NCBI GenBank assembly: GCA_029204225.1
Contig: CM055113.1
Coordinates: forward strand, 16,683,745-16,747,744
Length of the DNA stretch: 64,000 nucleotides
Direction of reading: 5' to 3'
Source: Diphasiastrum complanatum
Taxonomy: Eukaryota; Streptophyta; Lycopodiopsida; Lycopodiales; Lycopodiaceae
The first letter of the stretch is position 1; each line of letters opens with the position of its first letter. The notes beneath the pieces are model-generated. The model was not told the origin of the DNA and did no database searches. It saw only the letters and a program-made list of their open reading frames with translations. Of this stretch, positions 13,451-23,873 are shown piece after piece. The position numbers and the translations under genes are program-made.

Positions 13451-14040
13451 TATTGTGTTTCAGGTTATGAAAGGATCAGCCATATTTAGCAAGGATTTGG
13501 AGGAGTTACCAATGCTAGAGCATGCTAGATTGATTTCTACTCAAAAATCAGCATTTTTGCATGTGTAGAATTGATCTTTTGTAGGTCAGAACTCAATATA
13601 GGGTTATATACGTGATCAATTCCGATTTCACACTTGGTTTAGTGGATTTAAATGATATTTGGTGATTTAGGTAGGTCTTATTGGAGTCTACAAGAAGATA
13701 TATCAAGTTTTTAGAAATTGCATGTAAAATTTGAGATATTCAATTTTTTGTGATTTTGTCAAAACTCTAATTTTGATTGGATTCCTAGTTTGTGAGATTA
13801 CTGAACTTAATTTGAGTGTGTTTCGATCTAAGGAAGTGGCAAGAATCATTAGATTGAGGATAGATCATAGGTTGATCAAGATTTCACTATTCTATGTGTT
13901 GATTTTCTAGTTAGAAGTGCTAGAAGAGATTTGAGAGGTTCCATATCTTTGTGATTTCTTCTTGCGTTCATTTTTTGACATTCAAGAGAGTTCTTTGTGC
14001 ATTGAAACAGGTTGAAAGAAGAAGATCAGGTCATTGCAAC

Positions 14041-15744
14041 ATGGCTACAAGTGGTGGATTCATGTTGGAAGACAATGATAGGCTTACCTCAATCAACTAT
14101 TCTACTTGGAAGGTGAGGATGGAGTCCTTATTGGAGATGAATGAGATGATGGAGATTGTTGCAGGTGTGGAGGAGAGGCCTCAAGCACCTCAAGATCAAG
14201 TGAGGTATGACAAGAGAGCAAAGAAGGCTCTACACATGATTAAGATGAATGTCACCAATGAACTTCTCAAGGAAGTTGGTAAGTGCACATCATCTTTGGA
14301 GCTTGGGAAGCTTTGAAAAAGCTTTATGAATCCAAGTCTACATCAAGAGTGCTTACTCTTAGGAGGCAAATCTTTCAAATTTTGCAAAAGAAGGAAGAGA
14401 GTACTCATGCTTTTGTTTTGAGAGTTAAAGCAATCAATGATGAGTTAGCATGCATTGATGAAAGCATTAAGGAGGTAGAACTTGTTCAAGTTATACTTAA
14501 TGGCTTGTTGGATGATCATGCTAATCTTGTTCAAAATTTTGCTATTCAAAAGACTCTGCCAAGTATTGTGGATTTGCAAGAGATCTTGGTGAATGAGGAG
14601 TATAGGCTTCAATCAAGATGAGGTGGATCTACATTGACATCTCAATATGAAGAGAAGGCTATGTTCATCAAAGGCAAGTTCAAGGGCAAAGGCAAAGGCA
14701 AGTGGTCTAAAGGGCAAGCCTCAAGGTGAGACTTCCTCTTTTGGCAAAAAGAAAGATAAGTCTAAGTTGAAATGCTTTTATTGTGGAATCAAAGGGCATT
14801 TTGCAAATGAATGTTTGAAGAAACAAAGTGATGAAGGTAGCAAGCAAATCAACTTTACTACTAATGACAAGGATCTAGGTGGTGGTGATTCTCTTTTGAT
14901 GTGTTCTTCAAATCCAATATCAAGTGAAGGTGACAAAGATTCATGGTGGATTGATAGTGGAGCTAGTTCGCACATGACTAGTCTCTCTACTAATAGGAAA
15001 GCAAGACTTGATGGTGTTCTTAACATTCCTTCACTTTCAAAGAATTTGCTAAGTGTTGGTCAAATGATAGAGAAAGGATACATGGTAAATTCTGGTGGTG
15101 ATGCTTGTTTCATTACAAAGGAAGAAATCTTGGTTGCTAGGGGCAATAGACAAGGTAGACTTTTTAAGCTTGATGCTTTTGTTATGGCTAACAAAAAGGA
15201 TGGAATGGAAAAAGAGATTGGTCTCAACTTTCCAAAGTCTAAAAAGCTTTCTTATGCTAGATCTAGGTCAAGATCTAATATGCTTCTTGGAGATGTTCAT
15301 CTTTGTGCTAACTTGGCTAGTCTTGAGGATAATGATGGTGTTTCAATGGTTCTTCATGGCAAGTGCAAGCATGCAAAAGGTAAGGAAAGGGCTAACTTCA
15401 TCAATGGAGGTGAAGGTTCTTCCTTGGAAAAGATTGTTGTTAATGATTTCTTTGATCATATGGAAAAAGATGTTGCTAGATGCATGCATGAAGGAGATGG
15501 TTCTTCTACATTATTTTGTGATGAGTCCGAGAAAGTCATTTTTGCAGCAAGTGGAGTCACATGTCTTCATAAAGAGAGTAGATCAAATGGTTCTATCAAG
15601 AGACTTGGTGAGAGAGATAGTCACAAGTCAAGAAGAAGAGAAGTATGTGAAGAATTCAAAGTAGGATGTACTTTGAATGATGTCATTGTGAATTATAGTG
15701 AGAAAGAATCATTATCATATTGGAATCTATCTTTTGATTTATGA
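14041..15744 (+). pseudogene. Gag-protease region of element G
   Basis: The Gag start is the ATG at 14,041 (MATSGGFM…), followed by the copia Gag blocks INYSTWKVRMES and KALHMIKMN (about 14,090-14,260) and TLRRQIFQIL (about 14,355). A CCHC zinc knuckle (CFYCGIKGHFANEC) lies at about 14,773-14,814, and a retropepsin active site (WWIDSGASSHMT) at about 14,944-14,979. Pre-integrase-like sequence (LNIPSLSKNLLSVGQM) follows at about 15,020-15,070. From about 15,290, where element A continues into integrase, this element carries unrelated, charged and Ser-rich sequence. Gag would package the element's RNA and the protease would cut the polyprotein. Treated as a fossil reading with a few breaks. Confidence 0.85.
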
Positions 15745-16753
15745 TGGTGACATTGTTCTCACTAACCTTTGTGAAAATTCGAGATCAAGCATTGATGAGA
15801 TCTTGTTGGATCTAGATCATATGTTTGAGAGGGAGTATTTTCAAAGGTTCAGGTTTGAAGATATTCATATCTTGGATATCTTTGATGATCGAGAGAAAGG
15901 TAAGCAAGCGGAAGCGACTCACTTTGCTTTACTCACATGTTTTGGAGAATTTTCTTGTGTAAATGATGCTATGCAAGTGGATATTGGTTCTCATGGTTTT
16001 CATGCTATAAAAGCAAGTAATGGATCTGGAGAACAAAGTTTGTTCAATGACTATGATGGTCAAGAGGAAGATCAAGAGGTTGATCGCAAAGGGCTTCAAC
16101 AAGGCAAAAAGGAAGCTGGCAATTTGGAGCTAGTCAAGAGTATCAAAGGAAGGTTATTTGGCAAAGGTGTTACGGATCTATTTTTGCAGCTTATTGAAGA
16201 CTCAAGTAAGCTCAAAGGAGCAGCAAGGAAGTGTTTTTCAACTTTACTTTACTTGTTCTATCTCATGTTTGAGCTATTTCATGTGGATGTGTGCAAATTG
16301 TCAAGATATGGACAAACTAGCTACATTGTCTTGCAATATCTTATTGTTGGAGTTGTACTAGCATTCTTGGCCGGTTTTGCTGATGGAAATGAAGATATTG
16401 GAGGTTCATTATGTCACTCATTCATGTCCAAGTCATCAAGTATTGATGATATCTTGTGGCAAGATAGAGATGGAGGCTCATTCATGAAGTTTTATGGTGT
16501 AGACATATCAAGAAAGGACAAAGTTGGAGGAGACAAGCAAGCAAATGGTCATCACTCACATTTATTGTTTGGTTGCTGTAATTTTCCAGAGAGTTCAAAG
16601 TTTGAAACATGGAGGAATCATTTCATTCACATTCTATTTGGTTCTTCATCTTCTAGTTATATCTTGTTGTGTAAAATTGATGTAAGAAATATTGAAGCAT
16701 CCAATTTGGACACTATTCTCTATATCAATTATGAAAGATACTTTAGAACTTAG
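15698..16753 (+). CDS. Unrecognised 352-codon open frame in element G
   Basis: An open frame occupies the place where integrase, RT and RNase H would be. It does not begin with ATG (codon 1 is GTG); the first in-frame ATG is near 15,821, so it may be read only as part of a larger product or may not be translated. Counting from 15,698, residues 180-194 (CFSTLLYLFYLMFEL) and 209-228 are strongly hydrophobic and could be membrane segments. The stretch between residues 118 and 150 is charged. Residues about 30-83 and 247-294 look like two copies of one unit (SSIDEIL / SSIDDIL, then a KQA…H…LL…CF pattern). I recognise no family. Possibilities are an envelope-like extra ORF as in some SIRE-type copia elements, captured host sequence, or chance openness. 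Confidence 0.45.
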   Translation: MRKNHYHIGIYLLIYDGDIVLTNLCENSRSSIDEILLDLDHMFEREYFQRFRFEDIHILDIFDDREKGKQAEATHFALLTCFGEFSCVNDAMQVDIGSHGFHAIKASNGSGEQSLFNDYDGQEEDQEVDRKGLQQGKKEAGNLELVKSIKGRLFGKGVTDLFLQLIEDSSKLKGAARKCFSTLLYLFYLMFELFHVDVCKLSRYGQTSYIVLQYLIVGVVLAFLAGFADGNEDIGGSLCHSFMSKSSSIDDILWQDRDGGSFMKFYGVDISRKDKVGGDKQANGHHSHLLFGCCNFPESSKFETWRNHFIHILFGSSSSSYILLCKIDVRNIEASNLDTILYINYERYFRT

Positions 16754-16833
16754 AAAGGAGATCTATACTTAGGATGGAGATCATTCTAACGTTTGATCAA
16801 AGTTCTATTGTCAAAACTATGCCAAAACTAGTT

Positions 16834-16843
16834 GAAGAGGGAG
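16834..16843 (+). other. Polypurine tract of element G
   Basis: GAAGAGGGAG directly before the TG of the 3' LTR, the position and composition of a plus-strand primer tract. Confidence 0.85.
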
Positions 16844-17495
16844 TGTGAGAGATTTCAACTAGTTTAGTCTAGTTTAATCATATTTTGGTAAATTGTCGAT
16901 AAGAGCTCAAAACTCATTTTAGACTTAGAGATAAACTTTTTGAAGTTACATTAGTTTAAAATACATTCAATAAACACTTTTTGAAAGTGTGGGAAAGTTG
17001 GTAGTCGAGTTTGAGAGAGACTCAAATTTCAACTTTGGGTATATTAAATCTAGACCCAAAAATAGTAGGGTTTACATTTTGGAGGGAAAGCCAAGTGGCC
17101 AAATAGGGTTTGGACACTCTATAAAAGGATGTAACTCGTGGAGAGACACATCTTCTCTCTTCTCTCTCTCATTTCATCATTATACATGGTCCTCTTTGGG
17201 TTCTACTACTCATTGGTGCACTATCTTGGTGTTATCTTGCAATCTTGTGTGTAGAATGATCATTTATTGCTATTTTCGGTTCCACACGTGAAATACAGTA
17301 GGGCACTGTAATTGTACGGACAACAACCATATTTTATGTTTTGGTTCATGTTTGATCAGTATCTCTTAGGGTTTGCATCTCATTTTGTATGTAGATGCTG
17401 ATTTTTCTACATTGGCAGGATTGTTGGTTTGCTCCTTATTGTAACCAAAGATTAGGCACATGGATTGGATCTTGAATGATCTGAAATCCTTCACA
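16844..17495 (+). repeat. 3' LTR of element G
   Basis: 652 bases from TGTGAGAG to CTTCACA, followed by the target duplication GTTTC. It carries a good TATA box (CTATAAAAGG near 17,120), where the 5' copy reads CTATTAAAGG. Confidence 0.93.
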
Positions 17496-17975
17496 GTTTC
17501 CAAGATATATATGTGCATGCAAATGCAATGGTTGACAACATATGGAATTCGAATGTAAATTATGTAACTCGCAAACTCAATAGAGGTGAGGATTAAGCTC
17601 ACATAGGAAGTTATTCATGTTCTATTTCATTGAACAGATTAACATTGTAATCATATTGATGTTCCTAGTTACCAATTTTAATTTCATGCAAAAAGTCACT
17701 TTGAAAGAGTGAAATTTTGATTGTGTTATTTAATTGAAGTGAATATCCTTCCACAACAAAATATGACACATGAAGCGATTCCAATTATATCAAAAAGTTG
17801 GGAAATAGATGATTCATTTAACTACTCTAGTTAATTTTATTCAAAAAAAAATAATGGATCAGAAGTTCTCGATAACCACATCACATCTTTTGTAATTTCC
17901 AATGAAGTTTTGAAGATAATTTTTGGCACATGATCTATTTAAACTTACGTAAGTCATTGTCATCTGATTGTGTAT
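17496..17975 (+). repeat. Inverted-repeat copy 1, right part
   Basis: Continuation of the repeat begun at 12,691, matching the reverse complement of about 56,879-57,400. In this copy the ATATAT tract after TTTCCAAG is short, whereas the distant copy carries a long (AT)n there. Similarity stops near 17,975, just before the gypsy element. Confidence 0.8.
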
Positions 17976-17981
17976 TGTCAT

Positions 17982-19054
17982 TTTTAGAGGTGAGGAAGTC
18001 CTCCAAATCCAAGGTAGAGCCTCCAAATGTCCTCCAAGCAACCTGCAAGCTTCAAGATGCTCCCCAAATCCAAGCTAGGATGCCTCCACCTGCAAGTAAG
18101 GATCTACAAGCCTCCAAGAATCTCTCCTCCACCTGTGTCTCTAGTCTTTAAACACAGAGATAGATAACAAGCTGGCCTCAAGTATTCACCACCCAACCAT
18201 AGCTAGATCCAAGCTCCAAGCAAGACCTATCTAGCATCCCCTTGCTAACCATAAACAAATCACAAGCATACCACAATACTCCATAGCATACTCAAGATCC
18301 AAACCCTACCTATGTCCCATACCATAAGCAACATGCAAACCTTAACCATACTACCACAAGAAAGCACTCTACACACTAGTAGCAACACTGGAGCATAAAC
18401 AAAGCAAACACGAGAGATCTCCCCCTCCCAATGGGCGCCCTACTACCCTCATATAGATGGCCCATGGACCCCTCCAATGCACTATGGAGTTCCATGCTCA
18501 TCCAATGAGAGAGAGAGAAGCCTAGGGGAGTTAAAGAATCTCCAAGAGCCTCCATAGGCTTATGGAATGTCAAGAGACTCCTTCCATAACCTATGACTCT
18601 TTGAATGCCTTTCTTGTGGGAGTTGGGAACTCAATGGACACTTTAGAAGGGCGCCCTCCTACTAGGTCCCATTGCCCAAGTTGTGCAAGTATACTTTGGT
18701 CCTAGACCAATAAAGTGATATGGTTCAAGGTTGAGGCCCAAGGTTTAGAAAAATAGTCATCCAATGACTTTCTAACACCTCTCTAGGTTCCATACCTCCA
18801 TCCAAGGCATAGACACCTACCTGTCCTTAACCAAGGACACTAGTACCTTAGTATAAGACACCTACCCTTAATACTAAGGGTATCCCTTATCCAAGGGTCA
18901 CGTGACTCCATACCTCTGACTAAGGTATAATTACTTGCCTGCTCTTATCCAAGGGCACATACCTTTAATCCTAAGGGTACCTTGCCATTTAGCCCTTAAC
19001 ACTAAATGGACTAATAGGGGTCTGAAGTACTGCTAGTTACATAGGTATGTAACA
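17982..19054 (-). repeat. 3' LTR of the gypsy element
   Basis: About 1.07 kb, nearly identical to 23,874-24,953. On the minus strand it begins TGTTACATACC after a purine tract (AGGGGGAAGGAA). It holds several short inverted repeats built on AAGGGTACC/GGTACCTT-like words. Confidence 0.9.
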
Positions 19055-19109
19055 TTCCTTCCCCCTAAACTTTAATTTTTCCTTGTAGGAAAAAATTTGG
19101 AAAATTCTT

Positions 19110-19496
19110 CTAGAGATCAGCCTCCTTTTCCCAGGTATCCTCCTCTTCTGATTTGCTCCTCCACCTGACTAAAAATTCCCGAAGCACTCTACTCCGTAGA
19201 GTCCTCTGCCGGCTATTAACAATTGCGTCGAGTTTAGGTGGTCCACTCACGGACTCATCACGAAGAAGTTCCACTAGATCTTCCACATGGACCAGGGTCT
19301 CCCCAACCCCCAACGAGGGTTTCAACTTACTAACGTGGAAAACAGGATGAATTCCAACGTTAGCTGGAAGGTCTAGTTTGTATGCGACCTTGTTTATCAC
19401 TTGGATAACCTTAAAAGGACTGCAATACCTAGGCGCCAACTTTGCACACTTAATAGTTTTCAAGCCCCTAGAGTGACTAGGGACTCTCAAAAACAC
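19110..19496 (-). pseudogene. Integrase C-terminal and chromodomain region, gypsy element
   Basis: Reads as the integrase tail (SPFKVIQVINKVAYKLDLP, then HPVFHVSKLKP) followed by a chromodomain-like segment (LVRWRS…EEDTWE). In chromoviruses this domain is thought to steer insertion to chromatin by binding methylated histone H3. It lies immediately upstream of the 3' LTR, as expected. Part of a fossil element. Confidence 0.85.
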
Positions 19497-19583
19497 CCAG
19501 TCGTTGACTGTGAATACCTCTTGTGCTTCCGAGATAGATTAGCATAGTGCCTTGCCCTGTCCTGGGCACTCCTTATGCTATCT

Positions 19584-20472
19584 TTAGCCAGCTGTAACAT
19601 TTCTTGCATATCCGCAAGGAAATCGGCTGTGGCTTGCACCCGTAGGTTTTTTCATGCCAACACTAATTGGTGATCGAGGTTGAAAACCATACATAAGCAT
19701 GAAAGGGCTGAATCCGGTTGCTGAATGTTTTGCACTATTATATGTATTCCACCAGTGGAAGGTACTGTTCCCAATCAGACTGTCGATGACATATGCTCGA
19801 AGCATATCCTCCATCGTCTGATTGGTCCTTTCTGTTTGACCGTCTGATTCTGGATGATCTGTAGGACTCATACTTAAAGTTGTTTCCAACTTTTCAAATA
19901 CTGCTTGCCAAAAAATTCTCAGTGAATTTTGGGTCACGGTCACTGACAATATCGCAAGGCAGCCCGTATAGTCGAAAAAGCTTCTCAACAAATAGTTGAG
20001 CTAGTTCTGAAGCTTTAACAGTAGTTTTCTTTGGGATAAACTGAGCAAACTTCATAAGTCTGTCAACAATGATCCAAACCGAATCGTGGCCCTTCCCTGT
20101 ACGTGGAAGCCCAACCACAAAATCCATAGATACACTTTCCCACTTTTTGGTAGGAATATCTAAAGGATGTAATAGGCCACTAGCTTTTAGCCTCTCTGCT
20201 TTATTTCACTGGCACTTAGTACATATAAGTACATAGGCCTCTACCTGACTTTTCATCTTAGGCCACCAAAATTGCCTTCGAACGAAGTCAAGTGTTCTTT
20301 GTATACCCGGATGTCCTGCGCATGGACTATCATGACACTCATGCAAGATTTGGGCCCTTACAGTGTCATTTTCCGGTACACACACCTTTCCTTTACGAAA
20401 CTGAATTATGTTTCGAAATAGAAAATCCGTTTCAGTCTTTCCCTTTGGATGGCTCGGGAACCTCATCATCAC
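19584..20472 (-). pseudogene. Gypsy integrase region
   Basis: Shows the H-H-C-C zinc-binding start (ECHDSPCAGHPGIQRT… with ICTKC), the catalytic core (MDFVVGLPRTGKGHDSVWIIVDRL) and the DDE-domain end (HPESDGQTERTNQTMEDMLR), in the correct order. It would join the cDNA to host DNA. Broken fossil sequence. Confidence 0.88.
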
Positions 20473-20627
20473 TATCTGATGAAGTATCTAAAGAGGATGC
20501 ATCCACAATTCCCTTTGGAGTTTCTCTATTTTCCTCTGAGACTATAACTTTGCCATTGTTGCTATCTCCAGCTGAACTGCCATTTGTGACACCCAAAGGA
20601 CTCGGATCAAGATTGACGAGGATAAAA

Positions 20628-21900
20628 TCAAGATTGTGATTGAGTGGCCAATTCCGGAAACTGTGCACATCTTTCAAAACCATTTTGGGATGAGGCTCTC
20701 ACTTGTGCCAATACTTTCCAAACAAGGATCGGACTCATATAGTCTTGAAGAGACTGAAACAACCCCAGTTCTATAACAGTAAAGCACAGCTGATTAGTAA
20801 CCGATAACTGACTCAAAGAATCCGCTAGAGTATTTTGACCTCCTTTACAATAACGTATAGAAAAGTCAAAGATTTGCATCAGCTCAGCCCATCTAGCTTG
20901 CCTCCCCTTTAAATCTGTAGCATCACAGAAATATCGAAGAGTCTGATGATCCGTCAAAACTTCAAATCTGGCTCCATACAAATAATGCCATCAAATTTTC
21001 AAGGAATGAACAATTGCAAACAGTTTCTTCTCATAGGTACAATACCTAGACTGAGCAGGATTGAGTTTCTTGCTTTTATAAGCCATAGGATGTCCATCTT
21101 GCATCAAAACAACTCCAATAGCATAATCACTGGCATCGGTCATAACCACAAAAGCCTTATTAGGATCGCCAATGATTAGTATTGGTGCCGAAGTGACACT
21201 TTTCTTAAGCAACTCAAAACAATTATTCATATCCTCCGTCCACATCACTAGTGGACTCTTAGTCCTCCGGCTTAGCTTCTTATAGCCTTTCAAGGGAGGG
21301 GAAATGCCAATCGAGCAAATTGGGGAATATGCCGATGGAAAAATCCTACAAGCCCCAAGAAAGACTTGATTTTCCGAACTGTTGTGAGAATAGGCCAATC
21401 GATAACCCTTTGGATACGATCGGCCTCAATCTCCACTCCTCGATCGGAAATCTTATGCCCCAAGTAGGACAATTCCATCACAAAAGAAGTCACACATAGA
21501 CTCTTTGGCAAAGAGCTTTTCCCTTCTAAGGATGTCCCAGACAATCCTGAAATGCTCTTTATGTTCCACCAAAGTTTTTCTGAACACCAAGATATCATCT
21601 AAGAATACCACTATGAATCTTTCCAAATATGGCCTGAACAAATCGTTCATCATCTATTGGAAAGTTGTCGGTGCATTGGTCAAACCAAAAGGCAATACAA
21701 AAAATTCGTAGTGACCAAAGTGAGTTCAAAACCCGGTGTTTGGTATATCTTCTGCCTTAATGCGTAACTAATGGAATCCCGACCTTAGATCTATCTTGGC
21801 AAAGTACGCAACACCACCAAGATAATCTATTAGGTCCTCCATCCACGACATTGAATATCTATTCTTAACGGTTACCTTGTTCAATTTCTTAACTTTTGAT
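20628..21900 (-). pseudogene. Gypsy RT and RNase H region
   Basis: RT shows LERFIVVFLDDILVFRKT (the F-x-D-D catalytic motif) and the thumb motif LGHKISDRGVE. RNase H shows VMTDASDYAIGVVLMQDG, YEKKLFAIVHSLK and FEVLTDHQTLRYF. Both are on the minus strand between Gag and integrase, the gypsy order. Broken fossil sequence. Confidence 0.88.
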
Positions 21901-22004
21901 GCACTTAAGGTCATTAGGTCCAAAGACTAAAGAACTAAGAAAAAAATACATCCATCTCATTACTTCGAGATAGATTACCTGAGGTAGAAGCTGGTTATTT
22001 GACG

Positions 22005-22700
22005 CAATCTCGTGCAAGGTAACCCTCGCCATTGCACTTGAAGCACAGGTTCTTCTTACAAGCTTCAGCTTTATCATTGCCACCTTGATGGTTTTTAAAG
22101 TTTTTCTTGGTTTTCTTAGGATTGTCTTGGAATTGAGATGTGTTTCACTAACAGCTTCCCTATGAAAAACTTTTTCTGCTCATTAGGCTGTTGACCCCTA
22201 GGTGGCTTAGGTGTGTCATCAAAGTATTTTGCAGCCCTCATAGCATCTTCTAGGGTTTTTGGATGGTTCCTACGAACATCCACTTGATAATCTTTTGGTA
22301 AACATCTATACCTTAGGTGGAATGTCACTATAAAGTGGATTCATGTACTCATGAAAATCTTGAATAAATTGTTTCAAACCTTTATTCATTGATAAATGAC
22401 TCAACTTTTGAAAGTGTTCATAATCATCTAAAAGTGGTAGGAAGTAATCCCTAAAAAGCTTGCAAAAATCATCCCATGTATAAGGTTGATTGCCCTTTGC
22501 AACTAAGTCATCCCACCAAACTAAGGCTCTTCCTTCAAGGAACATGGTGACATTGAATAACTTTTCAGATTCAAAGAATTGGTTCATGGCAAAGTATGTG
22601 TTCCAAAAATTTAGCCAAGAACTTACCACTTGTAAGTTCCTATCTTTCTTCTCCCTCTTAAACACTTTTACGGGAGGTGGAACTACATGCTTCTTCTGAT
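22005..22700 (-). pseudogene. Gypsy Gag region
   Basis: A Retrotrans_gag-like capsid stretch (NVTMFLEGRALVWWDDL, then WDDFCKLFRDYFLP and NKGLKQFIQDF) runs from about 22,665 to 22,306. A basic linker and a cysteine knuckle segment (CFKCNGEG…RDC near 22,010-22,055) follow. Gag forms the particle and binds the RNA. Broken fossil sequence. Confidence 0.82.
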
Positions 22701-22719
22701 TGGCTTACCTAGACTCTAA

Positions 22720-23860
22720 GTCTTCATTTCTTTAATTAGTTTCAAGAAGCTGCTTATTAGTGGCTTTAATTTGTTGGTATAAAAGTTCAAGAGCTTGTGC
22801 CACATTGGATGGGTTTGATAGATCAAATGTTGGGTTTTCATTGGTTTGATCCATTGGGGTTGCTTGTGTGTTTTCCTATTATGCAAATACAACAACAAGT
22901 GCTCAAATTAGAATGATAGAAATGCTTAAATTCTTACATCCAATGCAAATAAAAAGCATTTACTTCTACTCATTCAATCTTATTGTTTATAAGCTCAATC
23001 CAAGCCTACTATTTACAAGCTCAATCCAAGCTTAAGAGGAAAACAACAACAAGCTATATTTGTCTTAATCAAAAGCAAAAATGAAAACCAAATTTTTATG
23101 TAAACTTCAATTAACTAATCCAAGCTAATGTTTACATAAAGTTTCCAATCCAATTCCAATTCCATTTGTCATTTCAAAAGCAACCAAAATTTTCACATTT
23201 CTCACTATTCTAGATCTCCAAATCCATGAAACTAGTGTCTAGAAATGGAAAATTAATGAAGCTTTATGAAAGCTTCAATTTTCAAATTTGATTTTCAAAA
23301 TTACAGGTCTGAAAATCAGAACTTCATAATGACAAAAAACAGAACTCCAAAACTTGTTTTATGCACAAAGTTACACTATCATTCCCTTGCTACATTGCCA
23401 TCTTCATGAAACTAGGAGATAGAAAGGTGTAACTAATGAAGTTTGAATGAAAACTTCACTTTTCAGATCTGATTTTCAGATTTACAGGTTTGAAAAACAG
23501 AATTTCAAACACTTCATTTATGCCCAAAAAAAACACTAGTTTTGATCAAAACACATAGCTAGAATCAATCTTTTTGCAAAAAAAAAGTTTGTGTATGTAG
23601 AGGAAGACTTCCTCTACCCATCCCACAAAACTTTTAAAAATCCAAAGCCCACTTTAAAACTTCTCTGACATGATAAAAAATTAGCCCCTAAACAATTCTA
23701 TAAGCATCACTACTCTCTTCCAAAGAGAACTAGATTCATTGGGTACTTCAACTACAAGCTTCCTACAACTAGAAAAGCCTATAATCTTCCCAAAAAAAAA
23801 TTTAGTTGGTGATCTTAATAGAACTTTAAGAAGGTTAGAAAGGTTACCATCCTTTGTCTA
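22720..23860 (-). other. Gypsy 5' leader, no coding seen
   Basis: Untranslated stretch between the primer-binding site and Gag. AT-rich, with a loose duplication: two blocks near 23,250-23,330 and 23,430-23,510 each resemble AATGAAGTTT…TTTTCAGATCTGATTTTCA. Confidence 0.55.
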
Positions 23861-23872
23861 GCTCTGATACCA
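23861..23872 (-). other. Primer-binding site of the gypsy element
   Basis: Minus strand reads TGGTATCAGAGC right after the 5' LTR end. Confidence 0.9.
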
Positions 23873-23873
23873 C

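Larger units (their letters stand above)
12785..17495 (+). mobile_element. Copia-type element G, non-autonomous, with intact ends
   Basis: LTR retrotransposon with both LTRs (12,785-13,438 and 16,844-17,495), a primer-binding site touching the 5' LTR, a purine tract touching the 3' LTR, and a 5-bp target duplication GTTTC at 12,780-12,784 and 17,496-17,500. Its coding part has copia-type Gag, a zinc knuckle, protease and the start of the pre-integrase region, then about 1.8 kb of unfamiliar open sequence. Integrase, RT and RNase H are absent, so it must have moved with enzymes from another element. The LTRs differ by roughly 5% by eye (about 34 differences in 650), which suggests an age of at least a few million years at usual plant rates. 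The coding part shows a few breaks. Confidence 0.9.

Noticed and set aside
20292-20639. 115-codon plus-strand frame
   Set aside because: Antisense to gypsy integrase and RNase H.
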